Source: an uncultured Clostridium sp. (GTDB lineage Bacteria > Bacillota > Clostridia > Clostridiales > Clostridiaceae). From it: a DNA stretch of 47,172 nucleotides. This document shows, in pieces, positions 1 through 8,057 of this stretch. Below the pieces are notes generated by a model. The model was not told the origin of the DNA. It did not search any database and saw only the letters and a program-made list of their open reading frames with translations. Location: NCBI GenBank assembly GCA_934755305.1, contig CAKVLD010000018.1, positions 1-47,172 of the forward strand. The letters are read 5' to 3'. Within the stretch, counting starts at the first letter, position 1, and every line of letters begins with the position of its first letter. The position numbers and the translations under genes are program-made.

Positions 1-1256
1 GTATTGAAATAGTTGAAGACTCGTAAACACTATCTAAATTGTACTCGTTTAACAGTAACATGGGATGTATTGAAATTTTTATTTCTCTACTATAATACCT
101 TTTATATTTTTTGTTTAACAGTAACATGGGATGTATTGAAATTAGTTTAGAGCAATTAAAATACTTAAGAAGTGAACTGTTTAACAGTAACATGGGATGT
201 ATTGAAATCCACAGAAGTCAAAGTTTATTACACATTCATTGTTGTTTAACAGTAACATGGGATGTATTGAAATAGTTGAAGACTCGTAAACACTATCTAA
301 ATTGTACTCGTTTAACAGTAACATGGGATGTATTGAAATTCAAATTGCTCTGCAATACCATTAATTTTTAATATGTTTAACAGTAACATGGGATGTATTG
401 AAATTCCAATTCATGCATAAGTTCTTTAGAAGCGTTAAGTTTAACAGTAACATGGGATGTATTGAAATCCGACTTTATTAACAAACTCTGAATATCTTAT
501 TCCGTTTAACAGTAACATGGGATGTATTGAAATTTTTTAACAATGCCGTTACTAGTAAAACAAATAATAGTTTAACAGTAACATGGGATGTATTGAAATT
601 TGTTTTCTATAGAGTCTTGAATATCTTTGCTATATGTTTAACAGTAACATGGGATGTATTGAAATGTTTTGATTTCTTCAACTTTCCATCCCTTAAAATT
701 GTTTAACAGTAACATGGGATGTATTGAAATTGCAACTATTAGAAATTTGTTGAAGGCTATAATTTGTTTAACAGTAACATGGGATGTATTGAAATTATAA
801 AACATATCAACTTACTAAGAATTAAAAATAGGTTTAACAGTAACATGGGATGTATTGAAATATGGAACCTATATATTGTTCTAAAGTACCATATACGTGT
901 TTAACAGTAACATGGGATGTATTGAAATATACAAGTGCTAGTTGATGGCATTTGGAATTGATAAGTTTAACAGTAACATGGGATGTATTGAAATTAATAT
1001 ATTTTATACAGCTATAACTCGTGCAAAAGAGTTTAACAGTAACATGGGATGTATTGAAATAGACTTAATTGTTCAAGTTTTGTATAAGTTTTTATGTTTA
1101 ACAGTAACATGGGATGTATTGAAATTAAGGTAGAGAAAAACGCACCAGCAAAGGCTGAGGGTTTAACAGTAACATGGGATGTATTTAAATCTGTATAGTT
1201 ATTAAGCTCGGAGCTTCTTAAAATTCGTTTAACAGTAACATGGGATGTATTGAAAT
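1..1256 (+). CRISPR. CRISPR array, 30-nt repeat, trailer end
   Basis: Nineteen complete 30-nt repeats follow a partial one at 1-10 (last 10 nt). The repeat begins GTTTAACAGTAACATG and ends GGGATGTATTGAAAT. Complete repeats start at 47, 113, 179, 244, 310, 375, 439, 504, 570, 636, 701, 766, 832, 899, 965, 1031, 1096, 1161 and 1227. The 19 spacers are 34-37 nt. The 3' end ATTGAAAT is the usual handle of clostridial type I-B repeats, so transcription is probably on this strand with the leader off the left edge. The repeat at 1161-1190 carries one G-to-T change (ATTTAAAT), which fits the older trailer end. The spacers at 11-46 and 274-309 are identical. No cas gene is in the window, so the subtype rests on the repeat alone. 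Confidence 0.99.
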
Positions 1257-1313
1257 TTAAAATTTATATTATCCAAACTTGAGATAATGTTCTTTATTTA
1301 GAGCATTTATTTT

Positions 1314-1407
1314 TTTGCAAAAAATTATAAAAGAATTAAATATACCTTTAGGGATGAAGATTATTGGATTATCATTTTCAGATATAGGAACTTCAGATAA
1401 AAACTAA
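1314..1407 (+). pseudogene. possible remnant of a Y-family DNA polymerase C-terminus
   Basis: A short open stretch just after the array encodes about 30 residues ending IIGLSFSDIGTSDKN and a stop. The pattern recalls the IRLIGLSxSNL segment in the C-terminal domain of DinB/UmuC-type polymerases. There is no start codon with a ribosome binding site, and the rest of such a gene would have to be missing or replaced by the array. The match is short and made by eye, so this is only a suggestion. Otherwise 1257-1437 holds nothing recognisable. Confidence 0.2.
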
Positions 1408-1437
1408 AGAAAACAGATGAAATAAAATGTAGAAAAA

Positions 1438-2688
1438 ATGATTTTAAGAAGAAAAGCAAATGGTAAATTACTTAAAGTAGCTTCATGTGTTTTTGTTATA
1501 GCTTTAGCTATAGGGACTAAGGGCATGGCAGTAAAGGCAGCAGATTATTATATATCTCCAAATGGAAATGATAGAAATTTAGGAACATATTCTTCACCTT
1601 TTAAGAGTTTTTCAAGAGCTCAACAAGCTGCATCTTCAGGTGATACAGTATATATTATGGAGGGAGTTTATAAGGATTTTAAAATAGACAAGGAAGATAG
1701 TAACTACTATTATGTAAATGAAATAAATAAGAGCGGAATTTTATATAGAGCATATTCATCAAAGAATCCACCAGTATTTGATTTTTCAAATATTCCAACT
1801 AACAAGCGTGTTGCAGCTTTCCATATAGCACCAAAAACTACTAATGTAACATTTTTGTGTATGGAAGTTACAGGAGTTCCTGTAGGTAATCAGAAACAAT
1901 CTGAATGTTTTAGAGTAGAAGGTAATGCTACTTTTAATCAAGTATCTTGTCATGATAATAATGCAAATGGTTTTTATTTTATAAATCATGCTACAGGTAG
2001 CTGTATTAAATGTGATTCGTACAATAATATTGGTACAACAAGTAATTCTATAGGTAATACTGATGGTTTTGGTGCCCATGCTGATGGTGTTACTTTTAAG
2101 GATTGTCGTGCTTGGAATTGTAGTGATGATGGTTATGATTGTTTAAGTTCTAAGGGATCTAATACTTTTGATGGATGTTGGGCTTTTAATATGAGAGCTG
2201 GTGGAGATTCTAATGGTTTCAAAATAGGGGGATATGGTACTGGTAGAGTTCCTAGCACTGTTCCTGTTCATGTTGTTAAGAATTGTTTAGCTGCTAATAA
2301 TGCTTCTCATGGTTTTTATGCAAATCATCAACCAGGTCAATCTGCTACTTGGACATATAACACTGCTTATAATAATAGAGCTGGTAATTTTGATATGTTA
2401 GAAAGAGTAAGTATTACTGATGCCACTGATATTCCAAGTACTAGAGAAGTGTTGCATTATAATATAGCTTTTGCTGGAACAAGCTTTAAAAATGCTAATT
2501 TACCTGCAAAGAATTATACTAATAATTCTTGGTTAAAGAAAGGTGTAAAGGTATCAGCAGATGATTTCCAAAGCTTAGATGTTAATCAATTAACTAGAAA
2601 GAGAGGGGCTAATGGTGTCCTTCCAAATGTAACTTTTATGCATTTAAATAGCAATAGTGATTTAAAGGGAATGGGATGTTTTAGATAA
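1438..2688 (+). CDS. secreted pectate lyase-like protein, PL9-type right-handed beta-helix
   Basis: This 416-residue protein has a basic N-terminus, a hydrophobic core (about residues 14-28) and a likely signal-peptidase site after AVKA, so it should be secreted. The mature part opens with YYISPNGNDRNLGTYSSPFK, the usual start of DUF1565/PL9 polysaccharide lyases, followed by Asn-rich short turns typical of a parallel beta-helix. DGYDCLSSKG and SNGFKIGGYG resemble the PL9 calcium-site and catalytic-lysine regions; Lys in NGFKIGG would be the base that abstracts the C5 proton of polygalacturonate. Family knowledge gives pectin degradation; the substrate here is inferred. No good Shine-Dalgarno precedes the start and no promoter is evident, so expression is uncertain. 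The C-terminus (LKGMGCFR) appears natural. Confidence 0.8.
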   Translation: MILRRKANGKLLKVASCVFVIALAIGTKGMAVKAADYYISPNGNDRNLGTYSSPFKSFSRAQQAASSGDTVYIMEGVYKDFKIDKEDSNYYYVNEINKSGILYRAYSSKNPPVFDFSNIPTNKRVAAFHIAPKTTNVTFLCMEVTGVPVGNQKQSECFRVEGNATFNQVSCHDNNANGFYFINHATGSCIKCDSYNNIGTTSNSIGNTDGFGAHADGVTFKDCRAWNCSDDGYDCLSSKGSNTFDGCWAFNMRAGGDSNGFKIGGYGTGRVPSTVPVHVVKNCLAANNASHGFYANHQPGQSATWTYNTAYNNRAGNFDMLERVSITDATDIPSTREVLHYNIAFAGTSFKNANLPAKNYTNNSWLKKGVKVSADDFQSLDVNQLTRKRGANGVLPNVTFMHLNSNSDLKGMGCFR

Positions 2689-2734
2689 TAATATAATTTT
2701 AAATCCAGCAGGAAGCTTAATTTTAAATAGTAAT

Positions 2735-3394
2735 ATGATTATTCGAGATATTTTAGCTAGTGAGCTTATTAATGGGATAATTAATTGTGGTGCAATAATT
2801 TTTATTTTGTATTATATGTGTAGCAAGTCTGTTACTTTAACAGGAATAACTTTTGCACTATTTTTAATAGATGTTGTTATTACTATATTTACAAAGCCAA
2901 AGATCTTGGAGTTTAATAAGTATCTTATTTCAGATGAATACTATGACTCCACATTAAGTTTGTTATGGGGATCAAAATCAGAAGTAAGATTTGTTGTAGA
3001 AGGACAAAGTTTTAGAGTTTTAGTAGGAACTGTTCCAGAAAAAGATAGTATAACTACTAATGAATACGAAAGATTTAAGGCTCAGTTATATATTGATGGA
3101 GAATATATTACTACAAAAAATCATACAAGCTCTAAGCTTAATTTTCCTAGAGGTAATAGAATAGAATTTGATTATGAATTTGAAGAAGAAGGAAGACATG
3201 AAGTTAAATTACTACTAACTTCTTCTAAGGATGAAGTTCATATTGATGCTATTGATGTTAGAGGAAAGCTATTAGAACAAGATATGGTTACAGATGAGAA
3301 TGAAAATATACAAAAACCATTATATAAGTACTATAAAAAAAGTAATAATACTTATTGTTATCTCTTAAGCCCCGATAATTATTTGGACAAGTAG
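2735..3394 (+). CDS. membrane-anchored hypothetical protein
   Basis: This 219-residue protein is not recognised. Residues about 13-53 form two hydrophobic segments separated by a short polar loop, followed by a soluble part rich in beta-type sequence with a stretch EEEGRHEVKLLLTSSKDEVH that recalls carbohydrate-binding or Ig-like sandwiches. The reading frame ends inside the first codons of the RHS frame (open from 3379). Its last residues (about SPDNYLDK) therefore look like out-of-frame readthrough across a junction, and the natural C-terminus may have been lost when the RHS fragment was joined. It has only a weak ribosome binding site. Its link to the neighbouring lyase or to the toxin is unknown. 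Confidence 0.55.
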   Translation: MIIRDILASELINGIINCGAIIFILYYMCSKSVTLTGITFALFLIDVVITIFTKPKILEFNKYLISDEYYDSTLSLLWGSKSEVRFVVEGQSFRVLVGTVPEKDSITTNEYERFKAQLYIDGEYITTKNHTSSKLNFPRGNRIEFDYEFEEEGRHEVKLLLTSSKDEVHIDAIDVRGKLLEQDMVTDENENIQKPLYKYYKKSNNTYCYLLSPDNYLDK

Positions 3395-3525
3395 CTAAAG
3401 TTGTTGATGGAAATGGAAATGCTACACAATATATATATGATGGATATGGAAACCTAGCTATTGTAACTAATGCTTTAGGAGAAACTACTACTTATACTTA
3501 TGATAATAATAAAAATCGACTTTCT

Positions 3526-6500
3526 ATGACAGATGGAAATGGAAATACTGTGAAGTACAAGTATAATGCAGCTAATAAAGTATCTAAATATATTGCAGCA
3601 AATAATGGTTCTCTTGAAGGAAAAGAGCAATCTTATACATATAATGCTGATGGAAGCATTAAGAATGTTAAAGATAGAAATGGTAATGTAATTAGTTATG
3701 AATATGATGCATTTGGTAGAAAGATAAAAGAAACTAACGGAGATAATGTTACTACTTATGAGTATGATAATGTAGGAAATGTTATAAATATTAAAGATCC
3801 AGTTGAAACTACATCTTATAAATATGATGCAGAAAATAGAACAGTATTAAAAGATATAGAAGGTAAAGGAAGCTTTACATATACTTATGATATAAAATCT
3901 TCTGATCAAGATAACAAAATTGAGCATGGAGAAAAGATTGAGGATAGTACTGGTAGAGAAATATTAAAAACTTTTGATGCTACTAATAGATTAAGTAGTG
4001 TAGAATCTAATGATAAAAAGATAGATTATACTTACTATTCAAATGGTGCTTTAAAAGAAATTAAGTTCCCTGATAATTCTATAGAATCTTATACTTTTAA
4101 TAAGAATAATACTCTTAATGAATTAAAACATATAGATTCAAATGGAAATGTAACAGATACTTATAGATATAGTTATGATAATAGCAATAATATTACAAAG
4201 ATTAATGATAATTCTGGAACAAAAACATATTCATATGATAAATTAAATAGAGTAAAGCAAGAGATAGCTCCTACAGGAGTAGAAAAACAATATACTTATG
4301 ATAAAGCAGGAAACAGATTAACAGAAACTGAAATAAGTAATGGAAATTCAAAGCTTACAAATTATGAATATGATAATGAAAATAGGCTGTTAAGAACTTA
4401 CACTAATACTAATGAAGAAACTACATATAAGTATGATAATAATGGTAATCTTCTGTCAGAAGTACAATTAAATACTTCAACAAATGAAATAGAAAAGACT
4501 AGAATATTAAATTATGATTCATATAATAGACTAATAGATGTTAGTGAAGATGGTAAGCTTTTAGAAACTAATAAGTATAATTCAAAAGGTTTAAGAGTAG
4601 AAAAAGAAGCATCAGGAAATATTACTAAGTATCTTTATGATGGAGAAGATGTATTACTTGAACTTAATGGTTCTAATGATGTAACAGCAAAAAATATATA
4701 TGGTACAAAACTTTTAAGCAGAGAAGTTAACTCTGAAACTGGATATTATAAGTATAATGGTCATGGAGATGTAGTAGCTTTAACTAATCCAACTGGACAA
4801 ACTTTAGCAAAATATACTTATGATACCTTTGGAAATATAGAAAGTACAGAAGGAAACTTTAATAATCCATATAGATATTCAGGATATGTATATGATGAAG
4901 AGGTAGATTATTATTATTTACAAAGCAGAATGTATGATCCAGAGATAGGAAGATTTCTGCAAGAGGATACTTATACAGGAGATATTACAGATCCGTTAAG
5001 TTTAAATAGATATACATATTGCCATAACAATCCAGTAATATATGATGATCCAAATGGACATTGGATTCATGTAGCAATTGGAGCAGCTGTAGGTGCAGTA
5101 GTAGGGGCAACTGTCAATGTAGCTCGTACAGCAATTAAAGATTTTAAAGATGATGGTAAGTTTAATGCAGGATGGAAGACTTATGGAAAAGCAGCTGTTA
5201 AAGGTGCAGCAGTAGGAGCTGCAGTAGGTGTAGGAGTTACTACTGTAGGAGTAGGAACAACATTAAAAGTAGTAAATGCAGTATCAACTGCAAAAGATAT
5301 ATATAAGGCATCTAAAAAGTCAACCAAGAGTGTAGTAACTACAGTAGCTACGAATTATTTAGGTGGAAAAGCAGCAAAAGCAGCCACAAAGGTCATAAAG
5401 AAAGTAGCAAAACCTGTTGTAGGAATGACGTTAAATTCTGTACAAAGTAAGGGAGCTATAAAGGATAAGCTTGCAAATGTAATATCAGTTAAGAATATAA
5501 CTGATAAGGTAAACAATATTTCTACATCTTTAAAGAGAAACTTTAATACTATAAAACCTAGTAGTGTAGTTAATAGTAATGCTACAAAGTTAAATAATAA
5601 GTTAAGTAAAAGTACTGCTACAGAACTTAAGAATAATGCAAGTAAGAGTAGTTTAAATAAAAAAGTAAATGGAACTAGTAAGACATTTACTCTACCAGGT
5701 GATGCTAATAGACCTGTATGCTTTGTATCAGGAACACTTGTAAAATCAGAATTAGGAAGTAAAGAAATACAAGATATCCAAATAGGGGACAAAGTATATG
5801 CTAAGAATGTAGCAACTGGTAAAGTAGATTTAAAAGAAGTTAAGAAAACATTTGTAAATGAAACTAATGTTTTGGTACACTTAGTTGTAAAGAATAGTGA
5901 TTCTAAAGAAACAAAAATAGATACAACAACAAACCATCCTTTCTATGTACAAGGTACTGGATGGATACCTGCAAAAGATCTAAAGACAGGAGATTCCCTT
6001 GTTTTAGTAGATGAAAGTATAGCAGAAGTATTTAGTGTAGAAATAGAAAAACTTGAAAGTCCTGTTACTGTTTATAACTTTGAGGTGGAAGACTATCATA
6101 CTTATTATGTAGCTGATATTGGAGTATTGGTACATAATGATTGTAGTGTTGGTGGTAAGGCTACTAAGGGGGTAAGTGAAGCTGGAAAACTTAAATCAGT
6201 TGGAAATGGAGTATGGGAGTCAACGGAAGGACTTATTTATGGTCAAGGGTCTAAACAAGGTAATAGAGTATTACATGTTCTTGAACATGCATCACCTGAC
6301 CCAACTAAGCCATTACATTCAGTATTCAACGTTCCAAAAGATAAAGTTTTAGGTGTAGTTGATGAAGCTTGGTCAATGCGAAGTGGTGTAACACCAACAT
6401 TACAGAAGAATGGAAATCAAGCTTTTAATATTCCAATGGGAAGAGTAGTTGGTACGAATGGAGAAACATCAATTAGAATTGTAGTTAAAAATGGAACATC

Positions 6501-6531
6501 TGAGGTAGTAACAGGATTTCCAGTCAAATAA
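3526..6531 (+). CDS. RHS/YD-repeat polymorphic toxin with HINT domain and C-terminal toxin module
   Basis: Residues 1 to about 500 are YD repeats (YEYDAFGR, YTYDKAGN, YSYDKLNR and others) closing with the RHS core end GRFLQEDTYTGDITDPLSLN and DDPNGHW. Then come a Gly/Ala-rich segment, a Lys/Asn/Ser-rich linker, and a pretoxin HINT domain at 732-871 (Cys732 of CFVSGTLV; TNHPFY; final VLVHN). HINT domains autocleave and free the C-terminal toxin, here residues 872-1001. That toxin has WESTEGLIYGQGS, RVLHVLEHASPDP, KPLHSVF and a last strand ending VVTGFPV, a layout suggesting a BECR-type RNase; this is inference. The frame is open upstream to 3379 and encodes more YD repeats but has no start there, and no Shine-Dalgarno precedes 3526, so the gene looks 5'-truncated. 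The next gene is a candidate immunity gene. Confidence 0.85.
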   Translation: MTDGNGNTVKYKYNAANKVSKYIAANNGSLEGKEQSYTYNADGSIKNVKDRNGNVISYEYDAFGRKIKETNGDNVTTYEYDNVGNVINIKDPVETTSYKYDAENRTVLKDIEGKGSFTYTYDIKSSDQDNKIEHGEKIEDSTGREILKTFDATNRLSSVESNDKKIDYTYYSNGALKEIKFPDNSIESYTFNKNNTLNELKHIDSNGNVTDTYRYSYDNSNNITKINDNSGTKTYSYDKLNRVKQEIAPTGVEKQYTYDKAGNRLTETEISNGNSKLTNYEYDNENRLLRTYTNTNEETTYKYDNNGNLLSEVQLNTSTNEIEKTRILNYDSYNRLIDVSEDGKLLETNKYNSKGLRVEKEASGNITKYLYDGEDVLLELNGSNDVTAKNIYGTKLLSREVNSETGYYKYNGHGDVVALTNPTGQTLAKYTYDTFGNIESTEGNFNNPYRYSGYVYDEEVDYYYLQSRMYDPEIGRFLQEDTYTGDITDPLSLNRYTYCHNNPVIYDDPNGHWIHVAIGAAVGAVVGATVNVARTAIKDFKDDGKFNAGWKTYGKAAVKGAAVGAAVGVGVTTVGVGTTLKVVNAVSTAKDIYKASKKSTKSVVTTVATNYLGGKAAKAATKVIKKVAKPVVGMTLNSVQSKGAIKDKLANVISVKNITDKVNNISTSLKRNFNTIKPSSVVNSNATKLNNKLSKSTATELKNNASKSSLNKKVNGTSKTFTLPGDANRPVCFVSGTLVKSELGSKEIQDIQIGDKVYAKNVATGKVDLKEVKKTFVNETNVLVHLVVKNSDSKETKIDTTTNHPFYVQGTGWIPAKDLKTGDSLVLVDESIAEVFSVEIEKLESPVTVYNFEVEDYHTYYVADIGVLVHNDCSVGGKATKGVSEAGKLKSVGNGVWESTEGLIYGQGSKQGNRVLHVLEHASPDPTKPLHSVFNVPKDKVLGVVDEAWSMRSGVTPTLQKNGNQAFNIPMGRVVGTNGETSIRIVVKNGTSEVVTGFPVK

Positions 6532-6548
6532 TAAAGGAGGAGAAAAAT

Positions 6549-6761
6549 ATGATATATTGTCCGTTCTGTGATGGTCAAGGAGTAATAAATAAGGCAACTA
6601 TAAAAGGAACAGAGGTGGTATTGTACATTTGTGATGAGTGTGATACTGTGTGGAGAGATACAGATATAACAGAAGATAATTGTGATAACTTCGAAGGTGT
6701 AATGAGTGCCATAGGGAGAAAGGCATTATGGTCAGAACTTATAGATGTAGAAAGATTATAA
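6549..6761 (+). CDS. small zinc-ribbon protein, candidate immunity protein for the RHS toxin
   Basis: This 70-residue protein starts 17 nt after the toxin stop behind a strong AAAGGAGG site. It contains two Cys pairs, CPFC near the N-terminus and CDEC at about 28-31, about 20 residues apart, which should form a zinc ribbon. It then has an acidic C-terminal half with KALWSEL. Polymorphic toxin loci place the immunity gene directly downstream of the toxin tip, so position, small size and acidity support immunity. No immunity family is recognised with certainty. A regulatory zinc-ribbon protein is the alternative. Confidence 0.6.
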   Translation: MIYCPFCDGQGVINKATIKGTEVVLYICDECDTVWRDTDITEDNCDNFEGVMSAIGRKALWSELIDVERL

Positions 6762-6908
6762 GTCGATAGGGATAGATTGAAACTAATAGCATAATTAAGA
6801 ATATACTTACTGCATAATTTGAGTAATTTGTTAGTGTAATATATCTTAGATAAAGATTATGAAAAAATAAACTGCATAATATAAATAATGCAGTGAAAGA
6901 AGTTGAGA

Positions 6909-6946
6909 AGGTTAATGTTTCAGTGATGGAGCATTAACCTTTTTTT
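6909..6946 (+). terminator. Rho-independent terminator after toxin/immunity pair
   Basis: A perfect 9-bp stem (AGGTTAATG with CATTAACCT) with a 14-nt loop is followed by a run of T. It is the best preserved of three related hairpins in this region; the others are at 7274-7315 and 7891-7931. Confidence 0.8.
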
Positions 6947-7273
6947 CATTTACTGAAATAATTATAGAAGCTAAGAGAACTAGGATTGAAGACTATCATA
7001 AGCTGAAAGATAAGGAAATCCTAGGTTCAATAATTCCACTTAAAAGTTAATGAAATTAAGAACATAATATATGTAGTAGAAAAAGATAGAAAAGCACTGA
7101 AAAATAAAAGAAATTGAAGAAATAATAAATAGTAACTAATCAGAATAAAGAATGACTAAGTAATTAACATACAAAAGATAATAAATCAAGAAAGATAATA
7201 AATATAATTGATTAAGATGAAGTAATAAATGTATCAGTTAAAGAAAATCTAATCAGATAAAAACTAAAGTAAT
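6947..7273. other. AT-rich stretch without an intact gene
   Basis: This stretch has stop codons in all frames. One short open piece (about 6972-7050) reads IEAKRTRIEDYHKLKDKEIL on the plus strand and may be decayed coding sequence; I do not recognise it. Nothing else is supported. Confidence 0.4.
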
Positions 7274-7315
7274 AATCAATGTTTCTAATGAAGGAAGCAT
7301 TAACTCTTTTTCTAT
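7274..7315 (+). terminator. degenerate hairpin, second copy of the 6909 type
   Basis: ATCAATGTTT and AAGCATTAACTC followed by TTTT match the 6909-6946 terminator in arrangement (TTAATGTTT against GCATTAAC), but the stem now has mismatches. It probably marks the end of another decayed module. Confidence 0.4.
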
Positions 7316-7357
7316 TTCAAGAAGGATGGATTGAGTATAGATAAATCAGATTTCAAT

Positions 7358-7597
7358 GGAATATATTAAGAACTAATTGAATTACTAGGTTTAGAAGTAA
7401 CTATAAAAATACATGAATATTTCAGAGGTCAACAAGTAAATTTTCCTATGAGGTTACATTCCAAAGCTTATGTAATGAAGGAACTTCAAGGTAAATCTGT
7501 AAGCGATAGCAAAGAAATTGCTAAGAAATTAGGTTATACAGATAACTGGATAACAAAATTGTTAAAGAAAAATGAAAGGAGTAATAACAATGAATGA
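7358..7597 (+). pseudogene. fragment of a Mor-like helix-turn-helix regulator
   Basis: The frame reads GIY, a stop at 7367-7369, then about 75 residues including ELIELLGLEVTIKIHEYF, RGQQVNFPMRLHSK and the HTH-like stretch EIAKKLGYTDNWITKLLKK. This is the arrangement of the small Mor transcription-activator-like proteins common in Firmicutes: HEYFxGQxVxFP, then a C-terminal HTH. The in-frame stop and lack of a start upstream indicate decay; the remaining frame could start only at ATG 7448. Its end overlaps the start of the integrase fragment (7590), as in coupled genes. Confidence 0.5.
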
Positions 7598-7871
7598 GAT
7601 AGTAGAGAGCTTCAAGAGAAGTCTAATTGAAGATGGTAAGAGTCCTAAAACTATTGAAAGCTATATTGGAGATATAAAAGCATTCATAGAATTTCTAGGA
7701 GATAAGGGAGTTGAATTCAATGGTAATCTACAACGATTCTACATAGTAAGTTATAAGAACTTTCTGGTAGAAAATAACTATTTTGAGGCTATGATAAAAG
7801 ATGAATGTATTATAAGAAAATCTTTTGATGGGGAATTTATAGGGATAGATATATTAAAAAAAGAGTCATAA
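7590..7871 (+). pseudogene. truncated tyrosine recombinase, N-terminal core-binding part only
   Basis: The start at 7590 is preferred over the in-frame ATG at 7572 because GGAG lies at 7577-7580, about 9 nt upstream. Residues 1 to about 65 (SLIEDGKSPKTIESYIGDIK, then FIEFLGDKG, FLVENNY) match the SAM-like N-terminal domain of phage-type integrases. The following 25 residues (KDECIIRKSFDGEFIG) are unrelated and the frame ends. The catalytic domain with the R-H-R-Y residues is absent, so it cannot recombine DNA. It is a relic of a mobile element or of a recombinase that shuffled modules here. Confidence 0.65.
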
Positions 7872-7890
7872 TAATACAGTCAAGAAGTTA

Positions 7891-7931
7891 AAGGGATTAA
7901 TGTTTAAGTAATTGAAATATTAATCCTTTTT
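7891..7931 (+). terminator. Rho-independent terminator, third related hairpin
   Basis: GGATTAAT (7894-7901) pairs with ATTAATCC (7919-7926), followed by TTTTT. Its 5' flank (ATAATACAGTCAAGAAGTTA) resembles the flank of the 6909 terminator (ATAATGCAGTGAAAGAAGTT), so the similarity extends beyond the stem. Confidence 0.7.
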
Positions 7932-7997
7932 AACGTATAAGAAAGAACCGTGAATTTGAAAATACATTATTCCTAAATTGAGGTAAAAATATAAATA

Positions 7998-8026
7998 TTT
8001 ACATATAAAAATGTAAATGATAAAAT
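7998..8026 (+). promoter_or_regulatory. probable sigma-A promoter for the lipase lipoprotein
   Basis: TTTACA (7998-8003), a 17-nt spacer, and TAAAAT (8021-8026) preceded by TGA as an extended -10. It sits 32 nt before the start codon at 8058. Confidence 0.55.
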
Positions 8027-8057
8027 ATTGGTAAGAAAAGAAAAATAGGGGATTATA

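Noticed and set aside
942..1133. Open frame of 63 codons inside the CRISPR array
   Set aside because: It consists of repeats and spacers read through; the repeated FNSNMGCIEI is the translated CRISPR repeat.
1..1256. A novel CRISPR type
   Set aside because: The repeat is of the common clostridial type I-B form; without cas genes in view nothing suggests a new system.
1786..2079. Minus-strand open frame opposite the pectate lyase gene
   Set aside because: It lies wholly inside a well-supported gene, has no ribosome site and shows composition typical of a shadow frame.
5355..5792. Minus-strand open frame of 145 codons opposite the RHS linker and HINT domain
   Set aside because: Leu/Phe/Val-rich shadow of the Lys/Asn-rich linker; no start signals.
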